The notes under the pieces were generated by a model. That model had not been told where the DNA came from. It saw only the letters and a list, made by a program, of their open reading frames with translations, and did not search any database. A program made the position numbers and the translations under genes. A stretch of DNA of 64,000 bases from positions 61,983,823-62,047,822 of the forward strand of contig CATQJL010000112.1 of the NCBI GenBank assembly GCA_958299035.1. Direction: 5' to 3'. The stretch comes from Cylicocyclus nassatus (lineage: Eukaryota; Nematoda; Chromadorea; Rhabditida; Strongylidae). Each line of letters begins with the position of its first letter. Within the stretch, counting starts at the first letter, position 1. Below, piece after piece: positions 45,901-57,900 of the stretch.

Positions 45901-48900
45901 TATATAGATGTTTCATGTGAATAGTGTTTACGTGAGCAAGTAAGAATTTTTGTAGGATTTTTATGAACTGAGTTACGATTTTTTTCGATTTTTTGGGCTG
46001 CTGAGTCTTTTGAGTTCTTGGCTCGAAACTCGAGGTGGGTGAGAGCTGTTGCAAAAGCAGGAAGGCCATCTTGTAGAGTTTGCTTTGCTCTATCGAATGG
46101 TACTTTGCAACCTATTTAGAAATGAGAAGTGTATGACTTATTGCGGTTGAAATTCAAAACGGGCATTAATTTCCGGACAACCTAATAAATTAGATGTGAT
46201 TTTCATGATTAGCAGGACGGATAACCTCTACGGGCAGTCTTTCTCAAAAAATCGGGAATCTTTTTCCCGTTCCTCGCTCTTGAGCTCGCCGCAGGTTTTG
46301 GCTGAATTACCAGTGATCTTAATTTGATCGAGAACTTCGCTCACAAAGTTTTCAGGACCCACTACTTACAAAAATCTTAGTTGTTCTGCACGAAAAGGCT
46401 TTACAGTAAAGTTGCAGTTGCGAGTAGCTAGGTCACGCCAAGTTTGTCTGCTCTTCTCGCCCTCCTGCTGACAAATTTGCCTTTTTTTTGTGTGATGCGC
46501 GCTGCGACATGCTATGGTGAAAACACGTGCTCACAAAAAAATTAGGCTCACTGTACACGGCTAAATCACGCAAGCGCTAAGTAACAACATCGACGGCACT
46601 GTTACAGCATGAAGTCATGATGAAAATTGGCTGATATTATAATTAGGAAATGGCCCCAGGAATGACGCTAAGCGATCTGGACTAAAATGCATATTATTAG
46701 AACTGTCTTGTTAAGGTGATCCCAAATTTGCCTTCCATAGCTACTGAAGTGTACGTGTAAATTTCCCTGCGCACTGTGCCTTAAAGGCACCGTCCACCCT
46801 AAGTGGAGGGCGTTGAGCTTTCGGCAGCATATAATGGTAGGGCCCCCTATCAATCCATTGCCCAAATCGCGGCGCAAATTGCCGCTTCGGAAGCGAGAAA
46901 ATCGCTTCGAAATAGCGAAGATGCACGAGGACCCCCATCCATGCCCGCCCATTTGTGCGCGCCCATCCAATCACCGTTCCGAAAAGCCGGCCTGTGGGTT
47001 CTCCGGAAGGGGATTGTTGGGGATTTCGCGCATTCTCGACTTCCTATTCGGAATCAGGGACATGGGAAGGCCCAGAAACGACAAAAAATGAAAGTAGAAA
47101 ATCTGGGTGGACGGTGCCTTTAAGGACCGGGCCTACTTCAAGCGGTTGCAGTTGCGACGCGATTTGGCAATTCTCCAGAAGTCTTTATATCCAACACTAG
47201 CAAACTGCACATGTATAGTATGTATAACTTAAGGGGAATGATAAAGTGACATTTTTCTGTACATTTAAAACGTGCTTACGGTAAGTTATGGACAGTTGGA
47301 ATATTGCCAAATCGCGACGCGGGTGAATTAGCGAGAAGTATGCCCTGCCCTTTAAGCAGCAAATGAATGTAATAATCGCAATCAGGCATTAAATAAACAA
47401 CTTGAGCAGATTTTACAAGAAATCTAAGCAAAAAACTTTGTGGTCCTACAGTAGACTACTGTATGCCACTATCAACAAATCAATGTAATTTGTTCTTTTC
47501 AGCACAATGAGTAACCCATCTAAGAAGAAACCTGGAGAAATTGGAGAAAACTTACTGCCTATCGTATGACCGTACCCTGACAAACTGCGCAATTCTATAT
47601 ATCGGAAGGTGCGCCTCAACGAGCTGGGTTTAGCGGTGTTCTTGGGTTCGGAATGGATTCGGAATTCGTTCATTATGAATTTGGCAATATGACGTGAATT
47701 CCGGCGCACTCTGCTGCACTTCGGCGCACTGCAGCACCCTCTGGTGCACTCCGCCGAAGTGAAGGTCACTTTTTCGACGAATTATGAGCGGTATTGTAGT
47801 TTGATATTTAGATACAAACACATTTTCTCTATTTAACAAGTGACAATGGAAATTGTGATCTGCTTTTGAAATAATGTTTGTGCACAATGAAAAATTTGAG
47901 ATATCTCACTTTTTGTCCCTTTTCTTGATTGGAAAATAAACTCTATTCAAAAGTTCAACTTTCAATACTCACTGTTTTCCTAGACACAAAAATCGGACAG
48001 TAATTTGTCTGCAGCTGCAGCAGCCGCAAAAGTGACCGAACTTTATTTTAACTTAGAGCCGTGGTAATTTTTGGAGTGACGAGGTCGCAATCTAAGCTCG
48101 AGGTCAGCTCCACTCCCCCAGCCATTAATCTATTCTTTATCTTTATATCACGAGTATATCGCACACTGATAGTCACGTCTAACATAACGTCTAACATATA
48201 ACACACGTCTAACGATTACGAGTCTGTCACAAACTTAGGTCGCGAGCGGTGTTTGACGCGATTATACGGGAAAAGTAGACTGATTCAACTGGTAAGTTGA
48301 TGGATGACCACTCAGACAGCGGATAGGACCCCTCCGCCGGAGAAATGGCAGGGTCGCGGCGTTTCCCCAGCGGTGGGTCTGCCACTCGTCCGCCGGAGCC
48401 CTCCCATTTCTGCTCCGGATACCTCCCATTTTCTGCTCCGGAGCCCTCCCATTTCTGCTCCGGATACCTCCCATTTTCTGCTCCGGAGACCTCCCATTTC
48501 TGCTCCGGAGACCTCCCATTTTCTGCTCCGGAGCCCTCCCATTTCTGCTCCGGATACCTCCCATTTTCTGCTCCGGAGACCTCCCATTTTCTGCTCCGGA
48601 GCCCTGCCATTTTACTGCTCCGCAAGTCTGCCGCGGCATACTGTAATTAGCCCTAATTAAGCTCCAAACCCCAATTATGTCTCTAAACCCCACCCAAATT
48701 AGCCGAATACGACCCCCCCCCCGGGTAAGAGTTCAGCGCAACCCTCAACCCCGTTCTTTACCCCCTCCCTCTCACCCCTAGCGTTTGTGGATAGAAGATA
48801 GAAGAATGAAGAAACAAGACATTTATTTCAAATTAACTGCAAACAATCTCCTGCAAATTGCAAAACAAAACTTAGCAGCTACAAAACGGACAACAAAGCA

Positions 48901-51900
48901 GTAAAGCAGTAAAGCGATAAGGTACGTCTGGTTCTGACTACGAGCATTTTCAAGACGGCAAGAAACCTCTGAAAATCGGATGAAGAGCAAAGAATACCAA
49001 ACACATGAGCACACAAAAAATCCCCTACCGCTGAATATTGTGATAGTGAGATGAGGGTACGAGTTGGCAAGGTTCTGACAAACAGCCTGCTGATCCATAG
49101 GGAAACAATGGCTTGCGAATTTGTAACTACTGGCACTCAAAGTTGAAGTTCAGTAATCATAATGAACCAATCACGATCAAAATTGGGATTTCTATGTTTT
49201 CGAGGTCCTCCATTTCATTGACAAAGTCTGTTTTGCGTAAAAGGCCAGGACACAATTACGAACAAACTTTAAACATCAGAATTTAGCGGTTTGAACTGGA
49301 GACGCCTGTTCTCAAACTTACATCAGAGGGATAAAACTAGAGACTTGCCTGTATTTGAACACGGTGCATGTACTCGATTACATGTTTTCCCTCTTCCGCG
49401 TTGCAAGGTCACGACCTCATAAAGGTTTCCTTCGAGCAGAATGCCGCAGGCACATTAAGGTTCCAACCTACATCTTGGCTACAAGCTATATACCTGTTGG
49501 CGCGACCTTGTCAGTCACATATCCATACATGATTAGTGATGTCGTATAAAATGTTTATGTGTACTGGCATGAACTCGTTATCTAACCATTCACTTTGAAC
49601 ATATTACTGAACTTGAACTTAGATTTTGAAAAGTTGTCTGAAAAAAGTGCTTTTTGTGCTTTGTTTTGCGAACAATCATAGCTATGCAGAAGAACAACCT
49701 CGAACACATAAAAATCCCAATTGTGATCGTGATTGGTTCATTACGATTACTGAACTTCAACTTTGAGTACTTTTTTAAATTCTCAGTTTCAGCATATGCA
49801 AGTGCGCACCACCTGATTTCCATCCTTTCTGAAAGACAACCTCAGCGAGACATTTTTAGCGAAGTTTGTGCAGTCACAGCAGCTGCGCAATCCCTCTACG
49901 CCTGGTTTTGACTACTGTTCCAAGTCGATGACCAGTTGGGATCTATAATACAGTGAGAACACAAGCACGAGAGCTCGAAAGCATTTCGCAGCAACAGCAC
50001 TTGGCTGACTATAGCACTAAGACATTAACCAGTCTAGCAGGTGGCTCGATTGCGTGATATTCCGTACTACTTCAGATACTCTTGAATAAGACGATTCAGT
50101 TGAAAAACACTTTCACCATCGAAGAGATATAACCAATTTCAAACAAGAAAGAGCATATTATGAAAGATAAACAAGAAAAAAAGGACCATAAAAGTGATTT
50201 CCAACATAAACATACCGTAGTATTCGCACTTGACACAAGTTTGTCCAACCAGCCATATAAATAACCATCTTCACCAATAGATTTCTGAGCTTCAAATATT
50301 CTACCACAGCTGAGTAGACGTGTCATAGCTAAGGCCGCCTTTTGCTCCACGTATGAACCAACCTTAATGAAAAAGATTAAATAAATAGCAATGCATAGAA
50401 CAGCAACATGAAAACATACATAATTTTCCCTATTCCTTTTATCTGCTGCTATCGTTCTGCTGCACCAGCCGATGAATAGATAAAATAGGCTTTGCTTCTT
50501 TTCATCCGGAATGAGACTGCCATGATTTTCTGGACTAACACTATCAATGACCACAGCAATAAGTTTGGAATAGTGTAGCCGCATCATCGTCACCACTGCT
50601 ATGTCACGATCCTGATATAATCTTGCTTGTTATCAAGGACTACATTTCAACGTAAAAACTGCATACCAGATCGCTTTCGAGGTTTTCTCTCATCGAGTCG
50701 ATGAAATCGAGTATGAGTGGACTCAGACTGCCCAAACTATCTATCATTGCGGATTCAATAATCCACGGAATACAGCCACCTGATAAGGTATCGATATTGA
50801 GGGGTACGAAAAAGTTTGGATATACCTTCCAAATACCGCTAAATCCACTGCACCTAAAAAGCAAGCTTTCTGACTGAAATGGGAAGAAAACTTCATTTGG
50901 ACTTTACTCGAATTATATACTTTCGAAAATTGTTGTTGTTTCGAAAATCCAGAATTAATCACAAAAACTACTCCATCAGTAGTCAACGATGTCTCAAGTC
51001 GAAAAGAGCCAAACACTGAAGTGATTGAGTGCATCCGCACGAAAATTTGAAACAAACCTGAAAACGAGGAACTTACAACAACATAAACGCCAACGCGACG
51101 AAGAGCAACGCAGAAAAGAAAAAACGGTAAGAAACGCGGAGAAACAACAAAATCGAAAAAAACGACTAAAATATGAAGAAAGAGGGTAAACAGAGGACTC
51201 ATCACCGTGGAGTTAGACGTTTGCTTGCTACGCGCCAAATCGATACGCAGCCTGCTCCGGATACCTCCCATTTTCTGCTCCGGAGACCTCCCATTTCTGC
51301 TCCGGAGACCTCCCATTTTCTGCTCCGGATACCTTCCATTTTTTGCTCCGGATACCTCCCAATTTCTGCTCCGGACCCCTCCCATTTTCTGCGGCGCGGC
51401 TCTTCCAAATCTGGCAGAGCCGCGCCGGAGAAATGGCGTACCTTTGCAGCAGGGCCGGAGAAGCGTCCCATTTGCCTGCCAGTGATGTCACCGCGACGGA
51501 CCGCCCATTTGCCCCGCTCTCATTGGTCAACTGGGTCCGGCGCGACTCTGGCAGATTCGGACTGTCCGGCAGAGGGGTCCGGTCGATTGTCTGAGCAGGA
51601 ATAAAGCTATCTCTCAGACAGTCGACGGCATACCTCCGGAGCAGAAATGGCAGAGCCGCGGGGTTTCCCCAGCGGGGGTTTGCCACTCGTACTCCTGAAC
51701 CATTTTGTGCTCCGGAGGTGTCCCAAATCTGGCGTACCTCCGGAGCGCAAATCTCTGCTCCGGGGCTCCTCCAAATCTGGCGCACCTCCGGAGCAGAGAT
51801 TCGCGCGTCCCGGAGAGGGGTCCCATTTGCTGCTTGTGACGTCACCGTGACCCCACAAGAAGGGACCGCCCCCTCGCCCCGCTCTCAATGGTCAATTGGG

Positions 51901-54900
51901 TCTCCGCAGCTCTGCCAGATTTCGACTGTCCTCCGGAGCTACGGCACCGACTGTCTGAGCTTGAGCTTAGGTTGCGATCTCGTACGTCACGATCATGGAG
52001 ATTACAGGGGCCCCTGATATTAGATCGGTCTGAATATTTGACCATGTCTGACCCTGCAAAGAGTAAATACCGTGTGGTACTTGCAATTGCATTCATTACG
52101 CAGTGACTTGACATGTGTTTTTGCAGACATGGAAAATGTGCGAGAGGTATTTGGTTGGCTACCAGTTTTTACCAATTTTGTCCAGATTGAGCAAAATCCA
52201 GCTAAACGTCTTGAACAAGTCAATAATATCTCTTCTTCGAAGTATGTCATTATCTTTGCTGAAACAGCCATAGCAGAAATGCTAGTAGAAGAGGTTTGTT
52301 GGTTACTATCATTTTTCAAAATAACTTCAATGTGTTTAATCTCATCTAATTCTGACGAAAATCTAAGCTAGCATACACTTCTTTGAATCTATATATGGAA
52401 ACTTAAACTCTGTAAATCTGTTAGTTAGTATGTATGTGGCTTATAAACTCTTTTGTTGTGAACCGATGAGGCTGAAATTTGCTCCCTATAAATGAGGCAC
52501 GGCGCAAAAGCAAGCTACTTTTGCGACAATTCACTGGGCCCCTCCATTGATTTATTGATTATTTGCAACCTAAGTAGAGAAATAAAGGCTTATCAGCACT
52601 GCCAAACAATTTTTATCGAATCATATAGCAAAAGCGGTAAATCCTATTTTGAATCTCTATCAGCAAAGCAAGGCAAAAAGCATTTGCAAATGTAGCTCCC
52701 ATGTTCCCAGTCTAAAAACTGCAAAGTATATTGCAAAACAAATTTTATGGTGCGACTGGTGTCAGCGCAATTTGATGCAACTACCCTAAAATCCCAAAGA
52801 TAGCAGCTCCCCCTCCCCCGCTGAATAAGTTCGCCTCCAAATAACTCCTGACTTATCTGACACTACTTGAAGGCGAACTTATCTGGGTCAGAAGCTGACT
52901 TATCTGTAAGATTCTCGGGTGTTGTTGTCATATTATGCTACTTTGTTTCGCTACGATAGCGTCCATAAAGTGCTTTAAGATTTCTGCTGTCGTCCCCATC
53001 TTGAGCCGGGCAAAGCCAGCTAATTACACCAGCTACATAATTTTCAGTACTCCCAATATTCAGCGAGATATTTAAAATAAAGTCCCGTTTGCCTCTTAAA
53101 CAATTTCAAATAGATGGCGTATGAATTTCATGCATTGAAATCTTTAACGGGACTATCCTACCATTATCCATTTGTAGATGTGTTGATGACAACAAATTTT
53201 ATTGTCATGAAACTGTATGCAGGGTAAAACTGGTCCATTTACACTACTTACACTATTTACAGCTAAGTCAAACCGACGGAAGTCCAATTCTGGTTGTGCT
53301 TACAAAGGTGAGTTGAGTCGTGACAGAATATTTTTTCTGTACTTTGTTTTGCCTTCCGTAACCGTACGCCACTTAATCGGTAGTTTTTCTGGCAGTCCTA
53401 ATGAATTGATCACTCGGACCAACAATGCTAAATACTGAAGCCTCATGTCCTCATCTTCTCTTTCTGCAACCTCATTTTTTTTCAAATACTTTAGAGCTGC
53501 GAAATAGGTCAGACAAATGTCTCACTATGAGAGATTTCTTCAAATAAATTTTGAGCATGAAAAAGTTTACAAGATACTTCCTCAAAACTCTTACCGTCTA
53601 AAGATAAATGAGTAGCAAATCAACCTTAAATTTCAGGTTTGAAGCATTAGAAGCTCAAAATCTTCTAATTGTGCAGCATTTTCGAGCATCGTTAGCTACC
53701 ACACTCAGATTTTTGGGTTGAAATGTGTCGGAATTATGAGCTGCTTCAACTTTTCTGCGCTTTTATCGTTTTTCATTTCTGGGCCTTCTCGAATTTATGT
53801 GTGCTAATGGCTTCGATAAAGTTGGTTTCAACTCTGCACGAAGACATAGGGAAGGCATTCTAAAATTGGGTTGAAATGTCATAATGATTTTAGTGATAAA
53901 CTTGCAAAGCCCGGCAAAAATCAGCCAACTTTGAAAGAGTAATTTAGTAGTGTGGTGAGACTCTAAAAGTTTGAAGCAAGATTTTTCAAAAGTTGTTAGT
54001 TACTCGAACAGTTACTGTTCATGTACTCTCAATGAGAATTACGTCGCGTACGCTACTAAAAAGAGTTAAAAAATTGCATCTGAAATTAACGTGCCTCTGC
54101 CGCTTGCTTACTCTCTCGCGAATGTTTATCAGTTTAAAAATAGTAATTTTTCTGAACACTTTTATAATCACTTGTAATTTTCCAATTTTTGGACTTTAAA
54201 ACTGATTGCGATTGCGCAGTGCCTTGAATAGCCAACAGCAGCTATGCACAGACGTAAATCCATCTGGTAGAGAGCACACTAACGGGAAGGCACGAAAAGG
54301 GAAGGGCAAGAAAAATAAATAAGAGCTTCGTAAAGAAGAGAATGTGTGTGAAGTATTGGTATGGGTTCAACCAAAACATGCTTGCTTATTTGCCGCAAAT
54401 CTACCACGTTTTTAAAGGGGTCTCAGCCAGTCGCGAGGTTACATGACGTTCGGATTTCGCAAATCACAGAAGAAGCCGCCTACCTTGATAAGCAAGCAGA
54501 GCCCATTAGCGGATTTTCTGTCTCACCCAGATGTTGCAACTTATTCGCGAGTGGATATGGAGAGTAGCAGGTTTAAAGTAGCTTTCAATTATTAGTCTGC
54601 GATAGCCGTTACGAAAGCAGCCCAACCACCTATGTCTTGGAAGTAAATAGAGTTGTTTACTGATCACAAAGACCCTTGATCTTGGATGAATCAGCAGTAT
54701 GGACAATGACTATCGTACTTGCGCGGATGCAACCATTGAAAGGCTGATGGTGCAAACACGGAAAAACCTGCAACGTCATTGGGGACCGAAGTAAAGAGGC
54801 AACCTAATGAAGGCCGTGTTTTATATTGGAATTGTTTCCAGGAACATACGAAACATAGAGAAGCCAATCAGAAATTCTTATCAGTATTATTTTGGTCACT

Positions 54901-57900
54901 AATCGGTCCTCTTGAACAACTAATAATGCAAGTTGAGATTTACGGTTATTAAGATGTGAGTTTTAGGCACGCCAATTTTGAATTCACTTGGCTGACAAGA
55001 GAAACAGCTAAAGCAACGGATATGGAGATACTGCGCGTACTCACATGCATTAAGGCCCTGTGAAGTACGAGAAAGCAACTTTTGGAATTCTGGAACTGGA
55101 TGAGGAAATGTGGATGAACACGAGTCGTAGGCAGCTAGATGGCATCCGAGCACGAAAAGAGAAATGAAGAAAGACCTGAAAAGGAGAAGAGTAAAGCGCA
55201 CGATATCGGCCGAAGCTTACTTAAGATCAATATTAGGAAGCTTCTTGCAGTATCGACTAACATGACTTGCTCCAGGGTGAGTGGAAACAGATTACCCATG
55301 TTTTACTCGGATCTTTGTAACAACTATCCACCCTGCCCCTTTCATTGGGGAACAACTATGTTACAACATTTTTCCTTCCTTTCGAGATGTCATGCTGTTG
55401 AAGAGGAAATGTACTGCACCCGCTTTCGGCAGGACAGAAACGGAACAACTGAAGAATCTTTCGCCAGTCTTCATCAAGGCTCCGACAAGGCCCTTTGCAA
55501 GGAAGCTGACAAAAGGCAAAGTCTTTTTAAAAATAGCAGACATCCTGCTTCTGGAAAAATATAGACGAAGGGCAACCAACCATGTAAACAAGCTCGGTGA
55601 AGAGTAAAGTGACTAAAGAATCAATCATTTTTTGCTCTCAAATGCATTGAGACATGTGAAAAAAAACTTTTTTTAGAAGTTTTTGAGCACTCATTCAATT
55701 GAACATGCCCAATTGTAATGTAGTACTGAACTTGTATGATCTTATAGATACGGTGAGGGGGGGGCGGCTTGGACCCAATTCGCATAAGCCCCTGGTACTG
55801 ACACTCTATGGCGGAATAGAGCAATGATGATGTTTGAGAAAAACGGTAGTGCCAACGATGTTCCTTTCAAAGAAATTCAACGAATACTGCTCAAATCAAA
55901 TCTAACTAGGTTCAAAAGTCGACACAGCAGACGACCTAGTTTTGAATTTGACCAAAAAAACAAGAACCTTTGAAGACTTTTGAACAAAGGAGGAAAAAAG
56001 CGAAAAAACAAGAGCATGCGGTTATTCGTCCATCTCTACAACTTGACAAATCCTCTTTGATTCTAATTCGTAGGCAAACGTAGGCATTACAAACACAGTT
56101 TGCCGGGAAAGCAGGGTGTAAGAGCTTGATGGAAAACTCACGTATTTCGAGCATTCAGATTCTTAAATTACTGAACTTAAATTCATTAGTTCGTTTTTCC
56201 AGAAACGGCGTTCCACTGCGATTTTGTGTTTGATGTTAAAGAACTGCGGAAGACTTCTAGCTAGCCCAAAATGTGTGAAAATTTTATGCATAGCAATAGT
56301 CCACCACCTTACAGTGGAAGGCTTGAGTCTCGCATGAAAATGCAAAAAAAAAACGTCACAATGTGATTTCGAAAGAATGTGCCACACTGTGGCGTTTTTT
56401 TTTGGCGTCACACAATGTTTTTGCCGAAAAAGCGCAGCAAAAAGAAAAATGTCCCGTGCGAAATGACATTTTTGGAGATATTAATTTTTTACTGATGCGA
56501 GATTGAGCGTGTTACAATAAGGCATGAACAACTGCTATGTAGGCAACCCCAACAATGTAGCGCACAGAATGCAATTTTTTTAAAAATCCGGAAACGAAAA
56601 TTGTTAGATAAAGCGGACTTATTGATGAATCATTAATGGAAGAAAGCTCTCAAGATCGCCGCACAAAGAAAGGTGTGATCGCTTTTTATTTTGCAGGACA
56701 TAACGCCTTTTCGATGCGAAGAGTGCTCCTCTATAAATTTGTTCTGGATCAGACCTTATGCTACTGGAAAAGCTTCCGACATGCGCGCTTTGAGGGAGTT
56801 TCTCGTTGATTCTGAGTTTAATTTAGAGTTCAATTATTCTATAAAAGGTTCGGAAGAGGTTTGTTATTAGAGAAAAATTTTCTTCATGAGTTGTAGTCGT
56901 GTGTATGTGAACGCAGGTTGAAGTCTCATTTTACTTCCATGTTATGAGTTTCGCCTTCGAAACTCTTATAAACACGAAAAACCGATCAAGCAAACCCCTT
57001 TCTTCTAAATTCACAAAAGAGGCTGCCTATTCATTCACAGATGTGTTGACTGTGCTCAATAGCCCCGTGCCGCAGTATGGGGCTTTTGAACGGCTTGGTG
57101 ACTCGATTTTTTACGAGGTGTGTATTTCAACACATTATATAAAACAAATACCAAACAGTGATATCAATTTCTTTGCTCAGAACGTACGAGTCAAAGTCTA
57201 CAGAGTTGAGCGAACAAGCGATCACCCTGAAGAGACGTTCAACAAAGAGGTTCACTTGAAAGCAGCTTATTAGCTTCTGGCATCTGAGAATACTTTATAT
57301 TCAGATCGCTTCTTGGACTATATTGGGTAACATTACAACTCTATACGAAAGCCTGAACGTTGATGTCAAGAGCATCAAAGAATACCGGATTGCTACAACA
57401 CTTGTAAGCTCTTCGTTTGATGACGTAAGGAAATTCCCTTGGAACAAATCAGTGCCGTATGTCCGATTCTGCATGTTTACTCTTCGCGGATGGAGGCTTC
57501 AGGGCTGGTCCTTTGTGGTTTCAAGACTAGCATTAGAGGCACAATCACAGTTTTGTTCAAGATGATGTTGGGAAAACGCAGAGTAATACGATCATGACCC
57601 ATATTGAAATTTTTGGAGCATAAAAAATATCATTGATAGATATTCATGATTGCTATTGAGATGTGAATCATAGTATCCCATGTGCGCCAATTCAAAACGC
57701 CATATAATTTTATGAAGTGTAAAAATTGCAAAAACGGGTGACTTCGGCAGACGTTGTTGTTGTTGTTGATGCTGGTGATGACGTTCATAAATGCTTACGA
57801 TTAAGCCGACGCAAAATCAATGCATATTTTGCAAACAGGGCCCAGCACGAGAGTGGTAAATGGACATCGGTGAAGCGAATTCGCCCTTGCCATTACCAAT

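Larger units (their letters stand above)
43170..47798. mobile_element. Large nested foldback element, 4.6 kb
   Basis: Outer ends TACAATACCGCTC and GAGCGGTATTGTA. Matching inverted blocks run inward: about 43180-43640 with 47340-47790, 44090-44280 with 46490-46680, and 44945-45236 with 46196-46482. The left arm has extra sequence (about 44280-44940); the right arm has the TTAA element. CTCC/GCACTC-rich repeats lie near both ends. No transposase seen. Confidence 0.8.
48311..51595. mobile_element. Inverted-repeat element carrying the furry fragment
   Basis: The left end begins CTCAGACAGCGGATAGGACC. The right end, reverse complemented, begins CTCAGACAATCGACCGGACC; the match runs about 30 bp with few changes. 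Both ends carry copies of the same minisatellite (about 48408-48612 and 51256-51390). The host-like sequence between is the furry-like fragment. A short relative with the same ends abuts it at 51614-51963. No transposase is seen, so it would be non-autonomous. I see no clear target duplication. A second pair of inverted motifs further out (48076 and 51990) may belong to an older element. Confidence 0.55.

Noticed and set aside
45354..46069. Two similar proteins of about 110 residues on opposite strands
   Set aside because: They are mirror images produced by the 959-bp palindrome; no known domain.
48227..48693. Overlapping repetitive open frames with EQKWEGSGAENGR-type repeats
   Set aside because: They arise from the 45-bp super-period of the minisatellite, which keeps several frames open on both strands; there is no splice context or similarity to a known protein.
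55139..55607. Possible gene from overlapping 141- and 108-codon frames
   Set aside because: No recognisable motif, no matching splice structure, and two different frames compete over the same bases.
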